DNA of 55,836 nt from Treponema sp. (GCA_031265435.1 JAISCR010000172.1:1-55836); one strand, 5' to 3'; positions 43,104-52,553 are shown, counted from the first letter of the stretch. Numbers and translations: made by a program. Notes: a model not told the origin generated them from the letters alone.

Positions 43104-46100
43104 ATGGGTCAGGTAAAAGGGAAGCGGGGACGGCCTCCCTTAAAAGCACAAACAAAGCAGACGCCTCAGGCCCCGGTAAAGGAAGCGCCCGAGGTAAATG
43201 CCGTCAAACGCCGGGGACGGCCTTCCAAAAATGCCCTGCTGAACGCGGGAACGGAACCTGATGGCGCGGGGGAGGTTCCGGTTTCCCGGCGTGTTTCGCC
43301 CCAGGATGCCGCTGTCTCATCAAAAACAGGCTTTTATTTCAGCCTGGGCAGGGAAGGCCCGGGAATCGCTTTCCATCTGCACACGAACAAGGGAAGTGCC
43401 CAGGTTCCCGATTACCGGCGGTATACCGGGACGGAACGGGAACTCCTTCGGGAATTTCAGGCCCGGCGCCGGGCGGAAGAAGGGGACTTCAGTTTCCGTT
43501 TTGACGGAGTCCTGGAGGAAAACACCCTCCGCAATCCCGGCGGGGGACTTATCGAACTGGCCCTTTCCGCGGGGCTGCTTCGGGACGGGAAAGGCGCGGC
43601 CCTGACCGACGGAGGTTCCTGCCGCTGGGTTCTCAAAATAGAGGAACACGCGGGGGCGGTGAATGTCTTCCCGGTTCTCCTTGACGAAGAAGGCGCCCCT
43701 GTTACCGCGGAGGGGAAAAAACTTTTCGCCGCCGCTCCCCGGCTTGCGGTGTATCAGAACCGGGCCTACCATATCCAGGACTTAGGCGGGCGCTGGCACG
43801 ATACCGACCGGCTCAATTCCCGTTTAAGCCCGGGGGATCTTCCGGCCTTTCTCTCCCTGGCCTTCTCCAATTTCCCCGGCCTGGAACTCCTTTATCCGGG
43901 GTGGAACGTAAAACGTATCCGCCCGGTTCAGGCCCTGCCGGCCCTTCTCTTTATGGAAATCGACAAGTATGGCTACCTCCATGTACGGCCCATCAGTTTT
44001 CTCCGGGGCTTTCCTCCCCTTTTTCTGGAAAACGAGGAGATCATCACCGCGGTAGAGTTGGACGAGGATTCCAAAACCCTGGGGATAGCCGAGGTGGTTT
44101 TTCCGGATCCGCCGGAAGAAACCTTCCGCTCCCTCCTGTTCAGGGGAAACCGGGGGGCGGCAAAAAGCCAGGTCTACGAAGAAGGAGGCCGTTTCATCAT
44201 TGCCCCGGAATTTGCCTCCGTTTTTTTAAGCGAATCCATCCTCGATCTAACCGGCCGTTTCGTGCTCCTGGAGACCCAGGTTCTGGCGGCGTATAAATTC
44301 AGCTTCGCCAGGCCCCGGATCCGGTTTTCCCTGGGCACGGGGATCGACTACCTTGCCGGGGAAGCCAGGGTGGAAATGAGAGGGGAGAGTTTTTCCTTTG
44401 CCCGCTTTATGGAAGAGTACCGGAACCGGGCCTGTATCACCCTTTCCGACGGAACCCGTTCCTTTCCTGACCGGCAGACTATGGAACGCCTGGATCGGCT
44501 GGTTTCCAAGGTCAAGGGTGACGAAACCGTGGAGCTTTCCTATTTCGATATCCCTCTCCTCCTGCGGGACGAGACTATCGAAATTGAGGGAGAAGCCTGG
44601 GAACAGGGACGGAAATTTTTTGAAGGCTACAACAGCATAGGCGGCCGTAAAGGCCGCTGGACCCTGGAAAACGGGAGCCTCAGACCCTATCAGGAATACG
44701 GCGTCCGTTGGCTGGATTACCTCCGGGAACACCGGATGGGCGCCTGCCTGGCGGACGAAATGGGCCTGGGGAAGACCATCCAGGTTATCGCCCTTCTCAG
44801 GGGCATCTATGAGGAGCGGCAAAAGACACAGAGCGAGGGAAGCGGGCTCTGTCTCATCGTCTGCCCAAAATCCCTGGTGTACAACTGGGCCGCCGAACTT
44901 GACCGTTTCGGTCCGGGCCTGCCCTATTCGGTGTACTACGGCCTGGGACGGGATCTGGCGGAACTGGATGCTGGGGGCTTCAGGATCATCCTCAGTACCT
45001 ACGCGACCATCAGGCGGGATGTGGAGGAATTTCAAAAACGGGAATTCTTCTATGTAATTCTGGACGAATCCCAGAACATCAAGAACCTGACCACCCAGAC
45101 CAGCGCGGCGATTCTGGGCATCAACACGATCCACCGCCTGGCCCTGAGCGGTACTCCGGTGGAAAACAACCTTTCCGACCTTTACAGCCTGTTCCGCTTC
45201 CTCAATCCCCGCTTTTTCGGGTCGGAGAAATTTTTTGTCCAGCGCTACCTTAGACCGATTCAGGATTCCGGGGACGAAGATGCCCTGCGGGATCTCAGGC
45301 TGCGGATCTACCCCTTCATGCTCCGCCGCCTCAAACGGGACGTTCTTGCGGAACTGCCTGAAAAAACCGAAGAGACCGCCTATATCGAACTGGAAGGCGC
45401 CCACCTGGCGGCTTATCACCGGCGGCGGCTGGAGTACAAGCTGATGATCGACGGCTTTATCGCCAATGGGGAATGTAACAAGCAGGCCTTTGTGATCCTC
45501 AAGGCGCTTTCGGAACTCAGGCGTCTTGCCAGCGTCCCCGAATCGGACCTGGATTACGAAGGTTCCCAGGATATTTCTTCCGACACTGTTGCGGCCCAGG
45601 CGTCTGTGGCGGTTCTGCCCTCGGCAAAACGGCAGTACCTCCGGGAAATCGTTCCCGAAATCGCCGAAAACGGCCACAAGTGCCTTATCTTTACCAATTT
45701 CCTCGCCCAGGTGGAACTGGTCAGCGGGGATCTTACCGCCCTGGGAATTCCCCATCTCACCATGACCGGCGCCACTTCGGACCGGCAGAACCTGGTACGC
45801 CGCTTCCAGACCGACGCCGAAATCAAGGCTTTTGTGATGACCTTGAAAACAGGCGGGGCCGGGCTTAACCTTACCGCCGCGGACTATATCTTCATCCTTG
45901 ACCCCTGGTGGAACCGGGCCGTGGAAACCCAGGCCATAGACCGCAGCCACCGTATTGGTCAGGTGAATCCTGTTTTCTGCTTCCGCCTCATCGCCAGGGA
46001 TACCATCGAAGAGCGTATCCTGGAACTCCAGCAGAGGAAGGCGGATCTGGCCGGGGCCCTCCTTACCGATGATTCGGGGGTATTCAAGACCTTAAAGCCC

Positions 46101-46154
46101 GAAGATCTGGCCTATTTAATGGAGAGTACCGCTCCGGGAGGAAACCGTGCCTAA
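43104..46154 (+). CDS. SNF2-family helicase with AT-hooks
   Basis: A 1016-residue ATP-dependent DNA translocase. The N-terminus has two AT-hook motifs (KRGRPP near residue 8, RRGRPS near 37), then an unrecognised 500-residue region. The motor follows: DEMGLGKTIQVIALL (Walker A, about 550), DESQNIKN (about 654, in place of DEAH), LALSGTPVENNLSDLYSLF (motif III), FMLRRLKRDV, TGGAGLNLTAADYIF (about 916) and SHRIGQ (motif VI, about 948). The earlier in-frame ATG at 42966 would add 46 residues, but 43104 is preferred as promoter and AT-hooks fit it. No SWIM zinc motif is seen. It overlaps the next gene by eight bases, so the two proteins probably work together. Remodelling of DNA-protein complexes, repair or defence are possible. 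Confidence 0.87.
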   Translation: MGQVKGKRGRPPLKAQTKQTPQAPVKEAPEVNAVKRRGRPSKNALLNAGTEPDGAGEVPVSRRVSPQDAAVSSKTGFYFSLGREGPGIAFHLHTNKGSAQVPDYRRYTGTERELLREFQARRRAEEGDFSFRFDGVLEENTLRNPGGGLIELALSAGLLRDGKGAALTDGGSCRWVLKIEEHAGAVNVFPVLLDEEGAPVTAEGKKLFAAAPRLAVYQNRAYHIQDLGGRWHDTDRLNSRLSPGDLPAFLSLAFSNFPGLELLYPGWNVKRIRPVQALPALLFMEIDKYGYLHVRPISFLRGFPPLFLENEEIITAVELDEDSKTLGIAEVVFPDPPEETFRSLLFRGNRGAAKSQVYEEGGRFIIAPEFASVFLSESILDLTGRFVLLETQVLAAYKFSFARPRIRFSLGTGIDYLAGEARVEMRGESFSFARFMEEYRNRACITLSDGTRSFPDRQTMERLDRLVSKVKGDETVELSYFDIPLLLRDETIEIEGEAWEQGRKFFEGYNSIGGRKGRWTLENGSLRPYQEYGVRWLDYLREHRMGACLADEMGLGKTIQVIALLRGIYEERQKTQSEGSGLCLIVCPKSLVYNWAAELDRFGPGLPYSVYYGLGRDLAELDAGGFRIILSTYATIRRDVEEFQKREFFYVILDESQNIKNLTTQTSAAILGINTIHRLALSGTPVENNLSDLYSLFRFLNPRFFGSEKFFVQRYLRPIQDSGDEDALRDLRLRIYPFMLRRLKRDVLAELPEKTEETAYIELEGAHLAAYHRRRLEYKLMIDGFIANGECNKQAFVILKALSELRRLASVPESDLDYEGSQDISSDTVAAQASVAVLPSAKRQYLREIVPEIAENGHKCLIFTNFLAQVELVSGDLTALGIPHLTMTGATSDRQNLVRRFQTDAEIKAFVMTLKTGGAGLNLTAADYIFILDPWWNRAVETQAIDRSHRIGQVNPVFCFRLIARDTIEERILELQQRKADLAGALLTDDSGVFKTLKPEDLAYLMESTAPGGNRA

Positions 46155-48117
46155 GTATCCCATTCCCCCCGGCGAGCTTTTTACCATTATGGAAATGCCG
46201 AAAAAAACCACTGAAGAAGCGCCGAAGGACACCCCCGCCATCAAGGTTGATATCGATCTTGACGCCATCAAAACCCGCCAGCCCCCGAATCTTATGGCCC
46301 CGGCGGAACGGAAAAAAAACGCCGTTTCTCTCCTTTCAAACCTTACCATGGACTATCTTCTGGCCGCCTGCAAGGATCTTTTCCAGCAGAAACCGGAAGC
46401 CAGGAAAAAGACGGAACTCATAAAAGAAATAGCCGGCGCCCTCTGTTTTCCCGGTTTTGAGCAATTCGACAAGTGGTTCCGTTCCCTTCACCCCCTGGCC
46501 CAGGCGATCCTGGCCCGGATTGTCTTTGAGGAAGATATTCCCCTGGAAACGCTGGAAAAGGAATACGGCGTTACCCTGACCGAAAAAATCAAGGTTAACA
46601 GCTGGAGCTCCGTCATAGGGTTCCTGAAAGAACTCAGGCTCAACTTCCTGCCCATTTATACATGCTATGATCATCTCGTCGTCTGTATACCCTTTGGCCT
46701 CCGGTGGATGCTGGCGCCCTGGTTTGTTCCGCCGCCGGGAATTCGCCTTGAAAACTGTCTGGCGGATGAACAGGAGCCTCCCCCCGGCGCCCCGGTCTGG
46801 AACAACAGCGCCGGTCTTGCCGAATCCTGGCCCCTGCTCTGCGACAGCCTCGCCTCCCTGATGGATCGGATGGACGGACAGGAGAAGGTGAAAATTCCAA
46901 GGGGATTGAAAAAACGGGACCTGGCCGAACTGCGGCAGTCTTCGGGCCTGCCGCCTTTTCCGCTCGCCGGGGATTTTGCCCCGGACAGCGCCGAATTAAG
47001 CGCCCGTTTCGTGTTTATGATGAAGAACGGCCAGGTACACCGCCCCAAGGACGGGCAAAAGGCGATCAACAGCCTGGTAGACGCTTTTTTCGGCGAAGAA
47101 ACCCTTTATCCCAAGTCTTATTACTACCCGGACCGGAACGCCCTGGAATCCAACATCCTCATCGATCATCTCAGCAGGACTCCGGGTTACTATGTAAGGG
47201 AGGATAAAGTCCTTCCCCCTTCGAGGATGGTGTTTAAGCGGATGCTTCTGGACATTGCCGCCGACGACCGTCGTTTCGACGCGGATAAACTGGCCCGGCG
47301 GATACAACTCAGCGGGGTGCCCTTCTTTTTTGTCGATACCGATATAGAAGAAAGCCTGAAATGGAAGGCCCGGTCCCTTACCCTGGATGGCATCGAATTT
47401 AAACATGACTATTACGATGAATTCCACCCGGCGGGTTTACTGCGCCGCGAACTTCTGATGAAGCCCCTCTTTAAGGCCTACTGTTACCTCTTTGCCTGTC
47501 TGGGCATTCTGGAGATCACCCAGGAAAAACCTCCACTCCCCGGCATCGTCCGGGAGAAACCCTCCCCCATTTCCCCCTACGATTCCCTCAAGACCATCAA
47601 AATAACCGAACTGGGCCTCTGGTGCCTGGGTATGAGGAATACGGCACCGAAACCGCCGGAACGGCAGTACGAAGCCATCGCGGACAAGGAACTCCTCCTC
47701 GTTACCGTCCGGGGAGAATCCCTGGAACGGAAGGTATACCTGGACAAAATAGGCCGGAAGCTGGGGGAAGACCGCTGGCGCATAAGCCCCGCTTCCTTTA
47801 TTTCCGGCTGCGTCAGCAAAAGAGACATTGAGAACCGAATCGATCGTTTCCGCTCCCTTATCGATCCCGACCCGGCCCCCCATTGGATAAGCCTTTTTGA
47901 AAAACTCCGTTCCCGCTCGGGCCTCTTCGGCTTCCCCGAAGACGATTACCTGGTCTTCCGCCTTCCCGACGACCGCGCCCTGACGGAAGAACTCCTCTCC
48001 GACCGGGACCTGGCCCCCGTCGTCCTCCGCGCCGAAGGACGGCTGCTCATAGTGCCCAGGAAAAACGAGAAAAAGTTTTTTACCCTCCTGGGCGAACACG
48101 GAATCACCCGGTTTTAG
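46147..48117 (+). CDS. unknown protein encoded with the SNF2 helicase, with helicase-associated-like C-terminus
   Basis: A 656-residue protein of no firm family. It begins at the GTG at 46147, inside the end of the SNF2 gene, with GGAGG five bases upstream. There is no signal peptide. The N-terminus (residues 1-60) is charged and disordered, and the middle has winged-helix-like segments (about 70-170). The final 100 residues (DDYLVFRLPDDRALTEELL, then a conserved-looking LRAEGRLLIVPRKNEKKF) recall the C-terminal domain of XPB/Ssl2-type helicase-associated proteins (Helicase_C_3), from memory only. A partner that binds DNA or controls the helicase is the natural guess from the overlap. Confidence 0.65.
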   Translation: MPKYPIPPGELFTIMEMPKKTTEEAPKDTPAIKVDIDLDAIKTRQPPNLMAPAERKKNAVSLLSNLTMDYLLAACKDLFQQKPEARKKTELIKEIAGALCFPGFEQFDKWFRSLHPLAQAILARIVFEEDIPLETLEKEYGVTLTEKIKVNSWSSVIGFLKELRLNFLPIYTCYDHLVVCIPFGLRWMLAPWFVPPPGIRLENCLADEQEPPPGAPVWNNSAGLAESWPLLCDSLASLMDRMDGQEKVKIPRGLKKRDLAELRQSSGLPPFPLAGDFAPDSAELSARFVFMMKNGQVHRPKDGQKAINSLVDAFFGEETLYPKSYYYPDRNALESNILIDHLSRTPGYYVREDKVLPPSRMVFKRMLLDIAADDRRFDADKLARRIQLSGVPFFFVDTDIEESLKWKARSLTLDGIEFKHDYYDEFHPAGLLRRELLMKPLFKAYCYLFACLGILEITQEKPPLPGIVREKPSPISPYDSLKTIKITELGLWCLGMRNTAPKPPERQYEAIADKELLLVTVRGESLERKVYLDKIGRKLGEDRWRISPASFISGCVSKRDIENRIDRFRSLIDPDPAPHWISLFEKLRSRSGLFGFPEDDYLVFRLPDDRALTEELLSDRDLAPVVLRAEGRLLIVPRKNEKKFFTLLGEHGITRF

Positions 48118-48190
48118 GCATGACACCGGGACGGCCGGGAGGCCAATCGGACTAAAATGAATGATATGAGCGATAAGGGTACGCAAAGTG

Positions 48191-48247
48191 GAGCCTGTCC
48201 CAAAACCATACACTTTAGTGCATAGTCAACTATTTTGGGATAGGCTC
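48191..48247. repeat. inverted-repeat element, copy E
   Basis: Arms GAGCCTGTCCCAAAA (48191-48205) and TTTTGGGATAGGCTC (48233-48247) match over 15 bases with one mismatch, around a 27-base centre. It lies in the 135 bases between two convergent genes, and is the best preserved member of the family. Confidence 0.65.
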
Positions 48248-48252
48248 AGTGT

Positions 48253-50289
48253 TTACGCAAATACCGCATTGTTCCGCGAATACACCGGAATCCTGTCCAA
48301 GGGAGCCGACGCGGTAATGCTGATACCGCCATCATATTGTTCGCCGTTCCAGCAGTTTGTCCAGCGGGTTCCGGCGGGGAGATATACCTGCCGTTCGGTT
48401 TTGCCCGGATACAGGATAGGCGCTACCAGATAATCAGGGCCGAACATGTACTCATCCTCCGTTTCCCATGCCCGCTCGTCGTCGGGGAAGTCGTAGAACA
48501 GGGGACGCATCACCGGCGTACCTTTTTCGTGGGCGGCCTTCATCTGCTCCCTGATATAGGGCCGCAGCTTTTCTCTAAGGGAAAGATATTTTTTGCAAAT
48601 TTCGTAGACTTCTTCGGTAAAAGACCATACCTCGTTTTCCGCCCCGGAAAGGCAGGTTGCGCCCCCCGTGGTACCGTACTGCGGCTTGATGGGGTCCCGG
48701 TAGCCATGGAGCCGCATGACCGGACAAAAACAACCCCACTGGAACCAGCGGATAAGGAGTTCGTGAAAACGGGGGTCTGTCACTTCGCCACCGAAAAAGC
48801 CCCCGATGTCGGTGGTCCACCATGGAATACCCGCAAGGCCCATGTTGAGGCCTGCGGCAAGCTGATTCCGCAGGCTCTCGAAGGTGGAATGGATATCCCC
48901 GGACCAGACCAGGGCGCCGTAGCGCTGACTCCCCGCCCAGGCGCAGCGGAGGAGGTTGAGGATATTATCCTGTCCCGCCGCTTTCATGCCGTCAAAGAAG
49001 GTTTTGGCGTACATGAGGGGATACACATTGCCGATCTGAATATCCGGCCCCAGATGGTAACGGTAGTTGTCGAAATCGTAGACCGAATATTCCGGCTCCG
49101 CCTCGTCAAGCCAGAAGATTTTGATCCCCTTGTCGTAGTAATTCTTTTTCGCCTTTTCCCAGACATAGGAGCGGGCCTCGGGATTGGTGGCATCGTAGTG
49201 TACCGTGTTGCCCTGAAAATCCATGGCGATGCGGTAGCCCCGCTCGGTACGGATGAGGAGCCCTCGTTCCACCATCTCCTGCCAGTTTTCGCTCCGCCTG
49301 TCCACGGTGGGCCAGATGGACACCATGAGTTCTATGCCCATGGCCTTCAACTCGGCGATCATGGCGTCCGGGTCGGGCCAGTAGACGGGATCGAATTTCC
49401 ATTCCCCCTGGCAGGGCCAGTGGAAAAAATCAACCACAATTACCGAAATAGGGAGCCCTCGTTTTTTGTACTCCCGGGCTACGCCGAGAAGCTCTTCCTG
49501 GGTCTGATACCGCAGTTTGCACTGCCAGAAGCCTGTGGCGTAGTCCGGCATCATGGGAACGGTACCTGCGGCTTTTGCATAGGCCTCCTCAATTTCCGCA
49601 GGTGTGTCGGCGGCGGTGATCCAGTAGTCGATCTTCTTTGATGACCGCGCCTCCCAAGTAGTGATATTTTTCCCAAAACACACCCGGCCCACGGCAGGGT
49701 TGTTCCAGAGGAAGCCGTAGCCCAGGGAAGAGATCATGAAAGGGACGCTGGCCTGGGAATTGCGGTGGGCAAGCTCCAGGTCAGTTCCCTTGAGGTTGAG
49801 CCAGGGCTGCTGGTACTGGCCCATGCCGTAGATCTTTTCATCCGGCGAGACCGATTCAAAACGAACGGTGATTTCGTAGTCCCCGCCGATGATGGGCCGG
49901 AATTCCCGGGCCTCCAGTTCCAGGGAACTGTAGGTACGATCGTTTATATCGAGCCGGCCGCGGAGGTACTCGTTAAGGAGTAGTTCTCCTCGTGTGTTGT
50001 ATACCTGTATCTGGCCTATCTTCGATATCCTCGCCTCTATCCTCCCGTTCCGTATGGAGGCACCGTTTTCCCCTATGGCGATCTCTACGGGACAGGGCTT
50101 CTGGGGAAGCAGGGCCCAGTCGTCGGTGTTTCCCCCGTCAAGGCCGCCTGTCTGATACCCTCCGGGTATCTGGGCCAGTTTGGTGGAGCGGACGCGGAGG
50201 CTGTGTTCGCCCCAGCCTTCTATCCACAGGGTTTCAGCGTCATAGTGATAAACCAGACGGTTTTGATCGTTGCTGAAAAAAGATGACAT
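48253..50289 (-). CDS. glycoside hydrolase family 31, alpha-xylosidase/alpha-glucosidase-like
   Basis: A 678-residue hydrolase removing terminal alpha-linked sugars (xylose or glucose). It has an N-terminal beta domain with RIEARISKIGQIQVYNT, then the GH31 barrel: FFHWP and IKIFWLDEAEPE with the nucleophile Asp395, LVWSGDI with acid/base Asp465, and WTTDIGGFFGG (substrate loop), followed by the C-terminal beta region (VYLPAGTRWTNCWNGE). The nucleophile context WLDEAEPE is more like alpha-xylosidases than maltases. There is no signal peptide, so it works in the cytoplasm. The ATG follows AAGGAG. It is the last gene of the minus-strand transporter/UroD operon. Confidence 0.9.
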   Translation of the reverse strand: MSSFFSNDQNRLVYHYDAETLWIEGWGEHSLRVRSTKLAQIPGGYQTGGLDGGNTDDWALLPQKPCPVEIAIGENGASIRNGRIEARISKIGQIQVYNTRGELLLNEYLRGRLDINDRTYSSLELEAREFRPIIGGDYEITVRFESVSPDEKIYGMGQYQQPWLNLKGTDLELAHRNSQASVPFMISSLGYGFLWNNPAVGRVCFGKNITTWEARSSKKIDYWITAADTPAEIEEAYAKAAGTVPMMPDYATGFWQCKLRYQTQEELLGVAREYKKRGLPISVIVVDFFHWPCQGEWKFDPVYWPDPDAMIAELKAMGIELMVSIWPTVDRRSENWQEMVERGLLIRTERGYRIAMDFQGNTVHYDATNPEARSYVWEKAKKNYYDKGIKIFWLDEAEPEYSVYDFDNYRYHLGPDIQIGNVYPLMYAKTFFDGMKAAGQDNILNLLRCAWAGSQRYGALVWSGDIHSTFESLRNQLAAGLNMGLAGIPWWTTDIGGFFGGEVTDPRFHELLIRWFQWGCFCPVMRLHGYRDPIKPQYGTTGGATCLSGAENEVWSFTEEVYEICKKYLSLREKLRPYIREQMKAAHEKGTPVMRPLFYDFPDDERAWETEDEYMFGPDYLVAPILYPGKTERQVYLPAGTRWTNCWNGEQYDGGISITASAPLDRIPVYSRNNAVFA

Positions 50290-50346
50290 AAAAAATTCTC
50301 CTTAATTTAATTTAACACCCCGGTAAAGGGCAGTATAAGTACAAGT

Positions 50347-51444
50347 TTAGTCAAAAAGATTCACCATTTTTCGGGCTTCGTTCAGATTTTCGAATTGCGG
50401 GAAAATAAAGTACATACCGGTTTTCCCATAACGCTTTACCAGCCGTTTAGCACTCTCCGCCCAATCGGAAGCGCCACCGTCGTACAACTGTATCCACAAG
50501 CCCTTCCCTGCGGCCCGTACCTGGTCATAAATCGGATACCACTTTTCATAACCGCCGTCCGGCTTGCCAGCGCCGCAGGTCCATTGCAGAGCGTCCAATT
50601 CCGCTATTTCCATCAGGGCCGGTACATGCTTGATGGCATCGGGACCGTCCAGGTGATAGAGGGAATGAACCAGGTTCCGGCACTGTTTCCGCAGGGAAGG
50701 CTGGACATACTCCCTGAACATTTCCGGGGAGATGAGAGCGCAGTAGTCGCACTGAACCTTGGCTACCCGGCCTTTTCCCAGGATGCTGAAGACCGTATAG
50801 GAACTGGAGCCGTCATCGTCCTTGAGGAGATCGTAGAGTCGGTCATAGTACCGGAAGTAAAGGCCGTCTATAATTTCCACTCCCCGGCGGATCGCCTCCG
50901 GTTCGTCAAGGATGTCGTAGCAGAGGTTCTGAGGCCCCCTAAGGGCGGAAAGAATATCCAGGTTTTCGATAATATCCGGAATAGTCACATAGAAATCACC
51001 CGCCGCCAGGGCCGTCGCTTCTTTCGCCATCTTTTGATGCAACATCCACCACGGATTGTTTTCATCGTAATGGAGGGTATCAAATTCCAGTGGACTTTCG
51101 CATTTTTCCTTGTACCACACCGTGTCCCAGGAAAATCCCGGTTCGCCGCCCAGGTAGAGGGCCATGGAACCGGGCCCCAGGTCTATATCCACCGCAGGAA
51201 AGGCGTCCCCCAGGAAATAATGGGTTTCGCAGTAATTTCTAAAATCGGCAAGGATGGAGGAAACATTGAGATACTTGTCCCGAGGTTCCCGTGACTTCTC
51301 CACCGGAACGGTTTTACCGGTTTTACCGGTGGCGACGATCCGCATCAGAGGCTTGTCCGTGGGTTTGTCCCATGACACCCGGTTCCACCACTGCTCAAAA
51401 CGATCTTTTATGAGCTGCCAGTTATCCACATAAGTATTACGCAT
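50347..51444 (-). CDS. UroD/MtaA-superfamily protein, second of a pair
   Basis: A 365-residue protein of the uroporphyrinogen decarboxylase superfamily, a TIM-barrel that also includes corrinoid methyltransferases (MtaA, CmuA). The C-terminal part has the barrel motif SLYHLDGPDAIKHVPALMEI. His264 and Cys290 follow the pattern H-x-D-x23-C, seen in place of the H-x-C-x(n)-C zinc site of MtaA. True haem UroD residues are not obvious. The ATG overlaps the previous stop by one base (TGATG), so translation is coupled. Together with the neighbouring paralogue, which shares the motif but little else, it is in an operon with a sugar ABC transporter and GH31. Substrate unknown; a methyl- or carboxyl-transfer step on a sugar-derived compound is conceivable. 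Confidence 0.8.
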   Translation of the reverse strand: MRNTYVDNWQLIKDRFEQWWNRVSWDKPTDKPLMRIVATGKTGKTVPVEKSREPRDKYLNVSSILADFRNYCETHYFLGDAFPAVDIDLGPGSMALYLGGEPGFSWDTVWYKEKCESPLEFDTLHYDENNPWWMLHQKMAKEATALAAGDFYVTIPDIIENLDILSALRGPQNLCYDILDEPEAIRRGVEIIDGLYFRYYDRLYDLLKDDDGSSSYTVFSILGKGRVAKVQCDYCALISPEMFREYVQPSLRKQCRNLVHSLYHLDGPDAIKHVPALMEIAELDALQWTCGAGKPDGGYEKWYPIYDQVRAAGKGLWIQLYDGGASDWAESAKRLVKRYGKTGMYFIFPQFENLNEARKMVNLFD

Positions 51445-52508
51445 CAGTTCTCCAATACCGCCTCGTACATGGCGATAACATTTTCAAAAGGAATATCAGG
51501 GTTGATAGTATTTGAAGTAAAGAGCACGAGCCGGGCGTCATTTTCGCAGAGACGAATTGCCCGCCATACCCGTTCCTTTACCTCTGCCGGAGACAGTACC
51601 GGGAGTTCCGTGGTTACCGCCAGGGGACCGAAGATGACCAGCGGTTCCCCGTCCCTGGCTCGGTGTTCCAGAATGAATTCCAATGTTACCCCGCATTCAG
51701 GCTGAAACCCCTGGAAACCTTGTATCCCGCAGTTGATGAGCATATTAATCAAGGGCCGGACATTGCCGTCGCTGTGCCACACCGGTTTACATCCAACCTC
51801 AAGGAGCGGTTCAAGTCCCTTTTTAAGCTGAGGGGCGTAGAATTCCTCAAGGAATTCAGGGGAGATCATCGGCCCCTGCTGGGAGCATATATCCTCACCC
51901 AGAAGGATCGCGTGGGGATACAGTCCCTCACGAACCGCCTGAGCTACCAGGCGGTTCACGAACCAGCCTATAGTGCCGCCTATCTCCATCAATTTTTTGG
52001 CATGATCCGGGTAGGCCGCGACAATAATAAAAAAATTTTCATATCCGTAGTCGTTAAACCATTCCAGCTTTGCCCCGGCATCCCACTGGGCAGGCATGTA
52101 CACCATATCGCCACACGCTACACGGCCCCGCATCAGAACATCGCGAAATTTTGTATATTCTTCATCAAAGTCAAAAGCTGCTTCCATTTCCGCCGCACCG
52201 CACCGCTTTTCAATATCCTCCAGGGCGTCTTCAAGAGATATTCCGGTATCGGCGTGGAAGTAACTGTTCGCGTCGATAATGCGGAAATCCTCTTTACTGC
52301 GGGGCACGATAACATCGATGATCGCGTCCATACCCAGCTTTTTGTAGGCATCCACACTAACGGTAAACGGGTCCGCCCAGAAGGCATCTTCCCCAACGCC
52401 GGCAATGCGGCAAATGTATTGGGGCACCGAGATCCATCCACCCAGAAGCGGGGTTCTATCCCTCGGTTTTCCTGAAATAGTATTTTCAAAACGTTCCAAT
52501 GATGTCAT
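51444..52508 (-). CDS. UroD/MtaA-superfamily protein, first of a pair
   Basis: A 354-residue relative of uroporphyrinogen decarboxylase. It shows the superfamily N-terminus (TSLERFENTISGKPRDRTPL) and later KPVWHSDGNVRPLINMLINC; the glycine-rich GFQGFQPECG follows. His245 and Cys272 give H-x-D-x24-C, matching the pattern in its neighbour. The ribosome site AAAGGAAAA precedes the ATG at 52508. It is 46 bases downstream of the ABC ATPase gene. Haem biosynthesis is unlikely because no other hem gene is near and two copies lie side by side in a sugar operon. Corrinoid or folate methyl transfer remains untested. Confidence 0.82.
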   Translation of the reverse strand: MTSLERFENTISGKPRDRTPLLGGWISVPQYICRIAGVGEDAFWADPFTVSVDAYKKLGMDAIIDVIVPRSKEDFRIIDANSYFHADTGISLEDALEDIEKRCGAAEMEAAFDFDEEYTKFRDVLMRGRVACGDMVYMPAQWDAGAKLEWFNDYGYENFFIIVAAYPDHAKKLMEIGGTIGWFVNRLVAQAVREGLYPHAILLGEDICSQQGPMISPEFLEEFYAPQLKKGLEPLLEVGCKPVWHSDGNVRPLINMLINCGIQGFQGFQPECGVTLEFILEHRARDGEPLVIFGPLAVTTELPVLSPAEVKERVWRAIRLCENDARLVLFTSNTINPDIPFENVIAMYEAVLEN

Positions 52509-52553
52509 AAATTTTCCTTTTCCTGCGGTAGTAATTGATAGCGTGAATTCGTT

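Noticed and set aside
44247..45950. Long open frame of 567 codons on the minus strand inside the SNF2 gene
   Set aside because: It lies opposite a gene with complete SNF2 motifs; its translation is low-complexity with no domain or ribosome site. Long antisense frames are expected in G+C-rich coding DNA.
48337..49641. 434-codon plus-strand frame opposite the GH31 gene
   Set aside because: The minus-strand gene has intact catalytic motifs and a good ribosome site; the plus frame has neither.
50395..51294. 299-codon plus-strand frame opposite a UroD-family gene
   Set aside because: Shadow of a gene with superfamily motifs and translational coupling to its neighbour.
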